Shown in pieces: positions 37,486 through 45,337 of a DNA stretch of 64,000 nt (positions within the stretch are counted from its first letter, which is position 1; each line of letters starts with the position of its first letter). The stretch is from Duganella aquatilis. GTDB taxonomy: Bacteria; Pseudomonadota; Gammaproteobacteria; Burkholderiales; Burkholderiaceae_D. The stretch is taken from NCBI RefSeq assembly GCF_009674565.1, contig NZ_WKJL01000025.1, forward strand, positions 1-64,000. Direction: 5' to 3'. The position numbers were made by a program, and so were the translations under genes. The notes under the pieces are model-generated. The model did not search any database. It was given only the letters and a program-made list of their open reading frames with translations, and had not been told where the DNA came from.

Positions 37486-38553
37486 ATGAAATTCTTGCCG
37501 TATGCCGTGCTGGTGCTGCTCACCGCCTGCACCACGCCCTACCGCCCGCCGCAACTGACGGACGCCAACACCACTTTCCCCGGTTTGATCGATCTGGCCG
37601 CCCAGGCCGACGGCAACGCAGCCGACGTGCTGCTGGTGCACGGCATCTGCACCCACGACGCCAGCTGGGTCGATGAAGTCGTCCCGCAACTGACCGGCGC
37701 CCTGCGCGACGCCACCACACAATCCTCGCGCGCTGCCGCCGGCACGGCGGTGCAGATCGTTCCATCCACGGTGAACACGCCCGCCGGCCAGCTGCGCTTC
37801 GACGCCCTGATCTGGTCGCCGCGGACCAACGACCTGAAGCGCCAGCTCTGCTACGACCAGAGCGGCAAATCCTCGCTGTGCAGCGGCGCACCGCCTTATC
37901 CCCACACGCGCGCACGCCTCAACGCCCGCTTCAAGGACGGCCTGATCGACGATTGCCTGCCCGATGCCCTGATCTACCAGGGCGTGGCGCGCGACACCAT
38001 CCAGCGCCGCATGCGCGAAGCCGTGCTGCAGGTAATGGCCGGCGCACAGGCGCAAACGCCGCTGGTGGTGATCGCCCACAGCATGGGCAGCAAGATTTTG
38101 TTCGACACGCTGTTGCGCATGACGGAGGAGCCGGCCGGCTCGCAGGCGGCCCGGATGGCGCAGCAGGCCGTGGACCGCATGCGCTTTCTGGTGATGGCCG
38201 CCAATCAGATCCCGCTGCTGTCGCTGGCGGACCAGCCGCTGGCCGCCACCATGGCGGAATCGCCGCCCGACAGCCTGCAATTACTGCTACGCAAGCGCCG
38301 CGCACTGGCGGCCGACCGCCACCTGACCTTGGTAGCCTTCACCGATCCGAATGACCTGCTGTCGTACACGCTTCCGCCGGAAAAATATGCGCAGCAGGAC
38401 GGCGTCACCGTCTACAACATCCTGGTCTCCAACGCGCCGACCTACCTGGGCCTGCTGGAACGCCCCGACACCGCCCACCTCGACTACCTGAGCAACCCGG
38501 ACGTCGGCCGGCTGATCGCCTGCGGCCTTCCCAGCAGCAAGCTATGCAAGTGA
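37486..38553 (+). CDS. Alpha/beta-hydrolase-fold lipoprotein
   Basis: A 355-residue predicted lipoprotein esterase. MKFLPYAVLVLLTAC is a short signal with lipobox LTAC. The alpha/beta-hydrolase fold is indicated by DVLLVHGICTHDASWVDEV (HG oxyanion motif, residue 50 region) and the nucleophile elbow VVIAHSMGSKILFDTL (GxSxG variant AHSMG near 197); a His near the C-terminus may complete the triad. It is anchored in the envelope, so substrates could be lipids or esters outside the cytoplasm. Expression is probably controlled at translation by the SD-masking leader hairpin just upstream. I recognise no specific family name. Confidence 0.8.
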   Translation: MKFLPYAVLVLLTACTTPYRPPQLTDANTTFPGLIDLAAQADGNAADVLLVHGICTHDASWVDEVVPQLTGALRDATTQSSRAAAGTAVQIVPSTVNTPAGQLRFDALIWSPRTNDLKRQLCYDQSGKSSLCSGAPPYPHTRARLNARFKDGLIDDCLPDALIYQGVARDTIQRRMREAVLQVMAGAQAQTPLVVIAHSMGSKILFDTLLRMTEEPAGSQAARMAQQAVDRMRFLVMAANQIPLLSLADQPLAATMAESPPDSLQLLLRKRRALAADRHLTLVAFTDPNDLLSYTLPPEKYAQQDGVTVYNILVSNAPTYLGLLERPDTAHLDYLSNPDVGRLIACGLPSSKLCK

Positions 38554-38603
38554 GTATATACATAGGCTTTGCCTTCCACAGTCCTCGCCTGAAATGTCCT
38601 GAC

Positions 38604-38627
38604 GAATGCCTGAAATTTCAGGCATTC
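38604..38627. repeat. 24-bp perfect palindrome in a gene-poor stretch
   Basis: GAATGCCTGAAA followed by its exact complement forms a 24-bp palindrome. Related boxes lie nearby: CCTGAAAT at 38588 and CAGGCATTTCTCAGGCCATTTC near 38672-38694. The cluster of CCTGAAAT/ATTTCAGG elements between the lipoprotein gene and the small ORF at 38785 looks like a regulatory array or a relic repeat. The rest of 38554-38784 shows no gene. Confidence 0.5.
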
Positions 38628-38784
38628 CGACGAAACCTCCCTACGAGAAGCGCTGTTTAACAGTTACAAATGCAGGCATTTCTCAGGCCATTTCAAGCAA
38701 GCCATGGATAAGGGACACCACATATATGCCGAGCTGTATTACTAACTGCGCAGGCGCGAAGATCCTCGCACGCAGGAGGAAATC

Positions 38785-38880
38785 ATGCTGATCGCGCTGA
38801 AGGAATGGATGGCGCGTGTGCGGCAGCCGCGCCAGCCCGGCGTCAACCGCCGGCGCCGCGCCCGCCGCAGTACCGACTAG
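38785..38880 (+). CDS. Small Arg-rich ORF (31 residues)
   Basis: A 31-residue ORF, MLIALKEWMARVRQPRQPG followed by an Arg-rich tail with 7 Arg in 10 residues. Support is an ideal Shine-Dalgarno, AGGAGGAAATC, 5 bases before the ATG, and a stop just 2 bases short of the convergent pmbA stop. Net charge is strongly positive with an amphipathic N-terminus. No known family. It may be a small regulatory or membrane-binding peptide; alternatively it is chance, since homologues cannot be checked here. Confidence 0.5.
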   Translation: MLIALKEWMARVRQPRQPGVNRRRRARRSTD

Positions 38881-38882
38881 CC

Positions 38883-40235
38883 TCAGCCGCCGGCCACCAC
38901 CATATTCTCGATCAGGATCGAGCCGGTCTGCTTGGTGCCGCGCACCAGCACATCGTTGCCGATGGCGACGATCTGCGCCAGCATATCCTTCATATTGCCG
39001 GCGATGGTGATTTCCTCCACCGGATACTGGATCACGCCATTCTCTACCCAGTAACCCGCCGCGCCGCGCGAATAATCGCCGGTCACATAATTGGTGCCCT
39101 GGCCCATCAGCTCAGTCACCAGCAGGCCGGTGCCCATCTTGCGCAACATGCCCGCGAAATCATCCGCCGGCTTGGTCAGCGACGACGTCATCGCCAGATT
39201 ATGCGAACCGCCCGCATTGCCGGTGGTTTTCATGCCCAGCTTGCGCGCCGAATACGTCGACAGGAAATAGCCCTGCACCACGCCATCCTTGACCACATCG
39301 CGCTTGACGGTGCGCACGCCCTCCTCATCGAACGGCGCCGAACCGACGCCGCCCACCACGTGCGGATCTTCATGAATCTGCACATGCTTCGGCAACACCT
39401 GCTTGCCCAGCGAATCGAGCAGGAAGGTCGACTTGCGATACAGCGCGCCGCCCGAGGTAGCCTGCACGAACGCGCCCAGCAGACCAGCCGCCAGCGGCGC
39501 CTCGAACAGCACCGGGCAGGTGCGCGTATCGATGGTGCGCGCATTCAGGCGCGCCAGCGCGCGCTCCGCCGCATAGCGGCCGATGGCCTCCGGCGACGAC
39601 ATCTTCGATGCATCGCGCACCGACGAATACCAGTCATCGCGCTGCATGTTCTTGCCCTTGCCGGCGATCGGCGCCACCGACAGCGTATGGCGCGAATACG
39701 GATAGCCGCCGATGAAGCCGCGCGAATTGGCGGCGACAAAATGCGACTGCTGCACGTGCACGCCGGCGCCTTCCGAATTGGTCACGCGCGCATCGACGGC
39801 AAACGCCGCCGCCTCGGCGCGCTGCGCCAGCGACACGGCTTCCGCCGTCGAGATATCCCATGGATAAAACAGCTTCAGGTCGCGCGGCTGCATTTCCAGC
39901 TGGTCTTCGTCGGCCAGACCGGCGCAGTCGTCGTCCGACGTGAAACGCGCGATGTTGTAGGCCGCCTCCACGGTCGCCTTCAGCGCCGCCGGCGAAAAAT
40001 CGGAGGTCGAGGCATTGCCGCGGCGCTGGCCGATGAACACCGTCACCCCCATGCCCTTGTCTTTATTCTGCTCGATGGTCTCGATCTGGCTCTTGCGCAC
40101 CGACACCGACAGGCCGCTGCCCTCGCTGATTTCGACGGCGCAATCGGTGCCGCCCTGGGCTTTCGCGTAGCCCAGCACATCGCGTGCAAGCTGCTTCAAC
40201 TGGTCCTGGGTGTGGGTAAAATGGGTATCGCTCAT
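38883..40235 (-). CDS. pmbA: Metalloprotease PmbA/TldE
   Basis: A 450-residue TldE/PmbA homologue, the partner of TldD in a cytoplasmic protease complex that matures peptides such as microcin B17 and degrades CcdA in E. coli. It shows GLSVSVRKSQIETIEQNKDKGMGVTVF and YSRGAAGYWVENGVIQYPVEEITIAGN, both hallmark segments. The TldD HExxxH metal motif is absent, as expected for the TldE subunit. ATG 40235 gives MSDTHFTHTQDQLK; the SD is weak. It is divergent from darP, the usual arrangement in this group. tldD is not in the window. Confidence 0.94.
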   Translation of the reverse strand: MSDTHFTHTQDQLKQLARDVLGYAKAQGGTDCAVEISEGSGLSVSVRKSQIETIEQNKDKGMGVTVFIGQRRGNASTSDFSPAALKATVEAAYNIARFTSDDDCAGLADEDQLEMQPRDLKLFYPWDISTAEAVSLAQRAEAAAFAVDARVTNSEGAGVHVQQSHFVAANSRGFIGGYPYSRHTLSVAPIAGKGKNMQRDDWYSSVRDASKMSSPEAIGRYAAERALARLNARTIDTRTCPVLFEAPLAAGLLGAFVQATSGGALYRKSTFLLDSLGKQVLPKHVQIHEDPHVVGGVGSAPFDEEGVRTVKRDVVKDGVVQGYFLSTYSARKLGMKTTGNAGGSHNLAMTSSLTKPADDFAGMLRKMGTGLLVTELMGQGTNYVTGDYSRGAAGYWVENGVIQYPVEEITIAGNMKDMLAQIVAIGNDVLVRGTKQTGSILIENMVVAGG

Positions 40236-40330
40236 GGGCTGTTTTCTTCGGGTGGCCGCTAAAACAGTTATCATAGCAGTCGTTTACAGTTTACAGGGCG
40301 CGGCCATGCGCCCTACCGAAAGTTGATAAT

Positions 40331-40930
40331 ATGGTAAATCCTAACCGCGGCGCCGTCGGCTTCAGCTCCTCCGAATTCGAAGAAGAGTACGAGCGCCCCT
40401 CCAAATCCGAGGCCAAACGCCAGTCCAACGCCCTGCAAAAGCTCGGCGAAACCCTGGTCGAAGCCCCGCGCGACCGCGTCAAGCGCGTGCCGATGCCGGA
40501 AGATGTGCTGGAAGCCATCCTGATGTGCCAGACCATCACCAACCACGAAGGCCGCCGCCGCCAGATGCAATTCGTCGGCAAAAAGATGCGCACCCTGGAC
40601 GAAGAGGAAGTCGCCGTCATCCAGAAAGCCATCGACAGCTGGAAAGGCGCCTCCAAGTCGGAAACCGCCGCCATGCACGCGCTGGAGCGCCGCCGCGAGA
40701 AGCTGCTGGCCGACGACAACGCCCTGACCACCCTGCTGTCGGAAAATCCGGAACTCGACGTGCAGCACCTGCGCACGCTGATCCGCAACGCCCGCAAGGA
40801 ACAGGCCGAGAACAAGCCGCCCAAGGCCTACCGTGAAATCTTCCAGATCCTGAAGCAGCTGGACGCCGACAAGCGCAAGGCCGCCGGTGCGGACGAGGAA
40901 GAAACCGGCGACGAAGCCGATGACGAGTAA
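40331..40930 (+). CDS. darP: Dual-action ribosomal maturation protein DarP (YjgA, DUF615)
   Basis: A 199-residue DUF615 protein that promotes late 50S ribosomal subunit assembly. Family marks are SKSEAKRQSNALQKLGETLV near the N-terminus and EGRRRQMQFVGKKMR in the middle, plus an acidic C-terminal tail (DEEETGDEADDE). A hairpin (40295-40314, 7-bp stem) and repeats of TTTACAG precede the ATG. The gene is divergent from pmbA and overlaps the mog start by 11 bases. Confidence 0.93.
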   Translation: MVNPNRGAVGFSSSEFEEEYERPSKSEAKRQSNALQKLGETLVEAPRDRVKRVPMPEDVLEAILMCQTITNHEGRRRQMQFVGKKMRTLDEEEVAVIQKAIDSWKGASKSETAAMHALERRREKLLADDNALTTLLSENPELDVQHLRTLIRNARKEQAENKPPKAYREIFQILKQLDADKRKAAGADEEETGDEADDE

Positions 40931-41537
40931 CACCGACGCCACCGAACTGGTGATCGGCCTGGTGTCGATCTCCGACCGCGCCAGCGGCGGCGTCTACCAG
41001 GACCAGGGCCTCCCCGCGCTGCAAGCCTGGCTGGCCGGCGCGCTGACTACGCCCTACCGCATCGAGACCCGCCTGATCGCCGACGAACGCCCGCAGATCG
41101 AGGCCACGCTGACCGAGCTGGCCGACAGCGTCCGCTGCCACCTGGTGCTGACCACCGGCGGCACCGGCCCGTCGCGCCGCGACGTCACGCCGGAAGCGAC
41201 CAAGGCCGTCGGCACCAAGGAAATGCCCGGCTTCGGCGAGCAGATGCGCCAGATCAGCCTGCACTTCGTGCCGACCGCCATCCTGTCGCGCCAGACCGCC
41301 GTGATCCGCGAAAGCGCCGACCACGCCGCGCTGATCCTGAATCTGCCCGGCCAGCCGAAGGCCATCGCCGAAACGCTGGGCGGCCTGAAAGACGCCGACG
41401 GCAAGACGCTGGTGGGCGGCATCTTCGCCGCCGTGCCCTATTGCATCGACCTGATCGGCGGCCCCTATATGGAAACCGACCCGGCCGTGTGCAAGGCCTT
41501 CCGCCCCAAATCCGCCATCCGCCCCGCCCAAGGATAA
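40920..41537 (+). CDS. mog: Molybdopterin adenylyltransferase
   Basis: A 205-residue MogA-family enzyme that adenylates molybdopterin before molybdenum insertion. LVIGLVSISDRASGGVYQDQG opens the fold, and the TTGGTGPSRRDVTPEAT motif near residues 80-96 binds the nucleotide. PGQPKAIAETLGG is the second family motif. Its ATG lies inside the end of darP (11-base overlap), and it ends 2 bases before the esterase ATG, so darP-mog-esterase is one transcript. Confidence 0.94.
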   Translation: MTSNTDATELVIGLVSISDRASGGVYQDQGLPALQAWLAGALTTPYRIETRLIADERPQIEATLTELADSVRCHLVLTTGGTGPSRRDVTPEATKAVGTKEMPGFGEQMRQISLHFVPTAILSRQTAVIRESADHAALILNLPGQPKAIAETLGGLKDADGKTLVGGIFAAVPYCIDLIGGPYMETDPAVCKAFRPKSAIRPAQG

Positions 41538-41539
41538 GC

Positions 41540-42208
41540 ATGAGCCAACTGCTGCAAACCATCGAAAAAGAAACCGGCCCGAACCCGACCGTCGCCATCA
41601 TCTGGATGCACGGCCTGGGCGCCGACGCCAACGACTTCGTGCCCATGCTGCACGAGCTGGACCTGGCTGGCCTGCCGGCCATCCGCTTCATCTTCCCGAA
41701 CGCCGACACCATGCCGGTGACGGTCAACGGCGGCTACGTGATGCGCGCCTGGTACGACATCATCGCCACCGACCTCGGCCGCCAGGAAGACGAAGCCGGC
41801 CTGCGCGCCTCGCAAGTCAAGGTCGAAGCGCTGATGGCGCGCGAGAACGCCCGCGGCATCCCCAACGAGCGCATCATCCTGGCCGGCTTCTCGCAAGGCT
41901 GCGCGATGACCTTGCAAACCGGCCTGCGCCAGAAGAGCAAGCTGGCCGGCATGCTGTGCCTGTCCGGCTACGTGCCGATCGCGCCCAAAGCGGCCGCCGA
42001 GCACACGCCGGAAAGCCTGGCCACGCCGATCTTCCTGGTACACGGCCGCATGGACCCGGTGATCGCCATCGCCCGCGCCACCGCCTCGCGCGACCTGCTG
42101 GTCGAGTGGGGCTACCACGTCGAATGGCACGAATACGCGATGCAGCACTCGCTGTGCCAGCAGGAAGTCGACGACATCAGCGCCTGGCTCAAGCGCGTGC
42201 TTGCCTGA
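41540..42208 (+). CDS. Carboxylesterase/phospholipase (alpha/beta hydrolase, EstB-like)
   Basis: A 222-residue cytoplasmic alpha/beta hydrolase of the acyl-protein-thioesterase/EstB group. The oxyanion motif IIWMHGLGADANDF, nucleophile elbow ILAGFSQGCAM, Asp in HGRMDPVI and His in YAMQHSLC form the triad. AAGGA lies 5 bases before ATG 41540. Last gene of the darP-mog unit; converges with the CMD gene, whose stop is 3 bases away. Natural substrate unknown. Confidence 0.92.
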   Translation: MSQLLQTIEKETGPNPTVAIIWMHGLGADANDFVPMLHELDLAGLPAIRFIFPNADTMPVTVNGGYVMRAWYDIIATDLGRQEDEAGLRASQVKVEALMARENARGIPNERIILAGFSQGCAMTLQTGLRQKSKLAGMLCLSGYVPIAPKAAAEHTPESLATPIFLVHGRMDPVIAIARATASRDLLVEWGYHVEWHEYAMQHSLCQQEVDDISAWLKRVLA

Positions 42209-42211
42209 CGC

Positions 42212-42763
42212 CTAAGGCAGCGGCGGAGCGCTGGATGCCGGCGCCGCCGTCTGCGCCGCGTTCATCACCATCGCCAGAAACGTGTAGTAACCGTTGATCC
42301 CCATCAGGTCGACCACGCCATGCTCGCCGAAGGCGGCCAGCGCCGCCGCGTAGGTCGCATCGTCCACCCGCTGCCGCTGCTGCAGCTGCACGCAGAACTC
42401 ATACACCAGCGCCTCATCCTCCAGCAGCCCCGCCGGCCGCTGGCGCGCCGCGATCGCCGCGATCACCGCGTCGGCGATGCCGTAGTCGCGCGCGATCGGC
42501 GCATGGATCGCCCACTCCACCTGCTGGCTCCACTGCCGCGCCGTCACCAGGATCGCCAGCTCCGTCAGCCGCGTGCCGATGGCGCTGCGGTAGCGCAGAT
42601 ACTCGCCCATGCGCTGCGCCGCCGCCATCAGCTCCGGGCTGCGGATCAGCGGCACGAACGGCCCATACAGCGCGCCGCGCGGCCCGTCGATCACCGCCTG
42701 CGCCGCCACCTGCTGGGCCGCGCTCAGTTGTTCGAAAGCGATGGAAGGCAGGCGGTCGGTCAT
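42212..42763 (-). CDS. Carboxymuconolactone decarboxylase/AhpD-like protein
   Basis: A 183-residue all-helical protein of the CMD/AhpD superfamily. The family core is LRYRSAIGTRLTELAILVTARQWSQQVEWAIHAPIARDYGI. The redox CxxC of AhpD is absent from this core, so a peroxidase-reducing role is unlikely; a decarboxylase or lactonase-type or unknown activity fits better. GGYYTFLAM-type ending is also CMD-like. It is convergent with the esterase gene and separately promoted. Function not assignable further. Confidence 0.82.
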   Translation of the reverse strand: MTDRLPSIAFEQLSAAQQVAAQAVIDGPRGALYGPFVPLIRSPELMAAAQRMGEYLRYRSAIGTRLTELAILVTARQWSQQVEWAIHAPIARDYGIADAVIAAIAARQRPAGLLEDEALVYEFCVQLQQRQRVDDATYAAALAAFGEHGVVDLMGINGYYTFLAMVMNAAQTAAPASSAPPLP

Positions 42764-42904
42764 GGCAATATCCTCAGGTTCGCGAGGATTCGATGATATC
42801 CCAGCAGCTCAGGCTGGCGACAGCATTTCGCGCAAAGGGCTAGCATGGCTTGCGGGCATGTAAACCATCTCCGCCTCATGATCCCATCTCAGAAAGGCAA
42901 TCCC

Positions 42905-43657
42905 ATGTCATCAACCCTGCAAGGAAAAGTCGCGCTGGTCACCGGCGCCGGCTCCGGTATCGGCCGCGCCGTCGCCCTCAAATACGCTGCCGAAGGCGCC
43001 AAGGTGGTCGTCTCCGACATCAACGCCAAGGGCGGCAACGACACCGTCGCCGCCATCAAGGAAGCCGGCGGCGACGCCATCTTCGTGCACGCCGACACCT
43101 CGCTGCCGGCCGATAACCAGGCCCTGGTCGCGGCCACCGTCGCCCACTACGGCGCGCTGCACATCGCCTGCAACAACGCCGGCGTCGGCGCGCCGCCGGC
43201 CGATATCGGCGAGTACGACATCGCCAGCTGGGACAAGGTGATCGGCATCAACCTGTCGGGCGTGTTCTACGGCATGCGCTACCAGATCGCCGCGCTGCTG
43301 GACGCCGGCGGCGGCGCCATCGTCAACATGGCCTCGATCCTGGGCCAGGTCGCCACGCGCCAGAACAGCGCCTACGTCGCCGCGAAACACGGCGTGGTCG
43401 GCCTGACCAAGGCCGCCGCGCTGGAATACGCCACGCGCGGCATCCGCGTCAACACGGTCGGTCCCGGCTACATCGACACGCCGGCGCTGCGCGCCATGTC
43501 GGACGCGGCGCGCGCGCCGCTGGTGGCCCAGCACCCGATAGGCCGCCTCGGCGAACCGCACGAAGTGGCCGAACTGGTGGCCTGGCTCAGTTCCGACCAG
43601 GCCTCCTTCGTCACGGCGGCCTACTACGCCGTCGACGGCGGCCTGCTGGCCCAGTAA
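42905..43657 (+). CDS. Short-chain dehydrogenase/reductase
   Basis: A 250-residue classical SDR. The nucleotide site is VTGAGSGIGRAVAL (TGxxxGxG), NNAG is at CNNAGVGAP, and the catalytic Ser-Tyr-Lys appear in VNMASILG and AYVAAKHG. GRLGEPHEVAELVAWLSSD is the usual C-terminal motif. Asp following the second strand (VVSDINAKG) suggests NAD preference. ATG 42905 has GAAAGG upstream. No neighbouring pathway reveals the substrate. Confidence 0.92.
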   Translation: MSSTLQGKVALVTGAGSGIGRAVALKYAAEGAKVVVSDINAKGGNDTVAAIKEAGGDAIFVHADTSLPADNQALVAATVAHYGALHIACNNAGVGAPPADIGEYDIASWDKVIGINLSGVFYGMRYQIAALLDAGGGAIVNMASILGQVATRQNSAYVAAKHGVVGLTKAAALEYATRGIRVNTVGPGYIDTPALRAMSDAARAPLVAQHPIGRLGEPHEVAELVAWLSSDQASFVTAAYYAVDGGLLAQ

Positions 43658-43761
43658 GGCGGCCGGCGTCCATTTATCCGCCCGGCTTCCGGCATAGATC
43701 AACAACCCGCCGGCCGAATGCGGCTACCGTTGGCAGTCTGCCCCGCCAACGAAAGGACGCC

Positions 43762-45108
43762 ATGAGCCACCTCATCCACCGCAACCTGCGCCGCACGCCG
43801 CCCGTCGCCGTGCGCGCGCAAGGCATCACCATCACCGACAGCGCCGGCCGCACCTACCTCGACGCCAGCGGCGGCGCCGCCGTCTCCTCGCTGGGCCACG
43901 GCCATCCCGCAGTGCTGGCCGCGATGCACGCCCAGATCGACCGCAGCGCCTACGCCCACACCGCCTTCTTCACCTGCGAGGCGGCCGAGGAACTGGCCGC
44001 GCGCCTGGCCGCCGACGCCCCCGGCGACCTCGATCACGTCTACCTGGTCTCCGGCGGCTCGGAAGCGATGGAGACCGCGCTCAAGCTGGCGCGCCAATAC
44101 CACCTGGAAGCCGGCCAGCCGCAGCGCAGCGTCTTCCTCGCGCGCCGCCAGAGCTACCACGGCAACACGCTGGGCGCGCTGGCGGTGGGCGGCAACGCAT
44201 GGCGCCGCCACCCGTTCGCGCCGCTGCTGATCGACGTGCCGCACGTCGCGCCCTGCTACGAATACCGCGACCGCGCCGACGGCCAGAGCACGGACGACTA
44301 CACCGCCGCCCTGCTGCGCGAACTGGAGGACGCCATCCGCGCCGCCGGCCCGGACAAGCTGATCGCCTTCGTCGCCGAAACCGTGGTCGGCGCCACCGCC
44401 GGTGCGGTGCCGCCCACGCCCGGCTACTTCCGCGGCGTGCGCAAACTGTGCGACCAGTACGGCCTGCTGCTGATCCTCGATGAAGTCATGTGCGGCATGG
44501 GCCGCAGCGGCACGCTGTACGCGTTCGAACAGGAAGGCGTGCTGCCGGACCTGGTGGTGCTGGGCAAAGGCCTGGGCGCCGGCTACCAGCCGATCGGCGC
44601 GGTGCTGGCGCGCGCGCCCATCGTGCGGCGCCTGCGCGACGGCAGCGGCGCCTTCCAGCACGGCCACACCTACATGGGCCACCCGGTGGCCGCCGCCGCC
44701 GCGCTGGCGGTGCAGAAGGTGATCCAGAAAGAGAACCTGCTGGGCGCCGTCACCGTGCGCGGGGCTGCGCTGCGGCGCATGCTGCGCGAGGCCTTCGGCC
44801 AGCATCCGCACGTCGGCGACATCCGCGGACGCGGGCTGCTGATCGGGCTGGAACTGGTGCAGGACCGCGCCAGTAAGGCGCCGTTCGATCCGGCGCTCAG
44901 GCTGCACGCCCTGATCAAGGACGAGGCCATGGCGCGCGGCCTGATGGTCTACCCGATGGGCGGCACCATCGACGGCCGCCAGGGCGACCACATCCTGCTG
45001 GCCCCGCCCTTCATCGCCACCGAGGCGGAACTGGCGGACATCACCAGCCGCCTGGCGGATGCGCTCGCTGCGGCCCTCAGGGCGCCTGACATCGCCGGCA
45101 ACGCTTGA
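43762..45108 (+). CDS. Class III PLP-dependent aminotransferase
   Basis: A 448-residue omega/class III aminotransferase. The fold is marked by GGAAVSSLGHGHPAV near residue 38, YLVSGGSEAMETALKLAR near 95, the Asp in LLLILDEVMCGMGRSG and the PLP Lys in VVLGKGLGAGYQPIGAV near 275. Such enzymes use diverse amines or omega-amino acids with pyruvate or 2-oxoglutarate; the sequence does not settle which. GAAAGGA precedes the ATG by 5 bases. Downstream lies a 229-bp gap before a chemoreceptor gene. Confidence 0.93.
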   Translation: MSHLIHRNLRRTPPVAVRAQGITITDSAGRTYLDASGGAAVSSLGHGHPAVLAAMHAQIDRSAYAHTAFFTCEAAEELAARLAADAPGDLDHVYLVSGGSEAMETALKLARQYHLEAGQPQRSVFLARRQSYHGNTLGALAVGGNAWRRHPFAPLLIDVPHVAPCYEYRDRADGQSTDDYTAALLRELEDAIRAAGPDKLIAFVAETVVGATAGAVPPTPGYFRGVRKLCDQYGLLLILDEVMCGMGRSGTLYAFEQEGVLPDLVVLGKGLGAGYQPIGAVLARAPIVRRLRDGSGAFQHGHTYMGHPVAAAAALAVQKVIQKENLLGAVTVRGAALRRMLREAFGQHPHVGDIRGRGLLIGLELVQDRASKAPFDPALRLHALIKDEAMARGLMVYPMGGTIDGRQGDHILLAPPFIATEAELADITSRLADALAAALRAPDIAGNA

Positions 45109-45337
45109 TTGGTTGTCAACAAGCAATAAAATGAAAACCATGTTAAGCTGTCGGCCCGACGTTGGCGGCACTCCGCCTGCGTCCGGCGGCGCCCGCCCGG
45201 CCCACCGCCGCCGGCGGCCTCACCAGCCCCCGCGCGGCCTGCGCGACCCGGCCCGGCAGCCCATTTCACGCCTCCGATTTTTCGCGTCGCGTCGTCCATC
45301 GGGCCGCCTGCTTGCGGCTATATTGCAGGAGAATACA

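Noticed and set aside
35808..37535. 575-residue minus-strand ORF over paaX and the M14 gene
   Set aside because: Overlaps two genes with clear motifs on the other strand and has no SD or domain.
38606..38791. 61-residue plus-strand ORF in the palindrome region
   Set aside because: No SD, begins inside the 24-bp palindrome and overlaps the better supported small ORF at 38785.
43660..43716. Inverted repeat CGGCCGGCG/CGCCGGCCG between the SDR and aminotransferase genes
   Set aside because: Arms are 9 bases but the loop is about 39 bases and the DNA is GC-rich, so chance pairing is likely.
45059..45337. In-frame extension of the first chemoreceptor into the preceding 279 bases
   Set aside because: The extension is Arg/Pro-rich and lacks family features; the TTG with AGGAGA at 45338 is the natural start.
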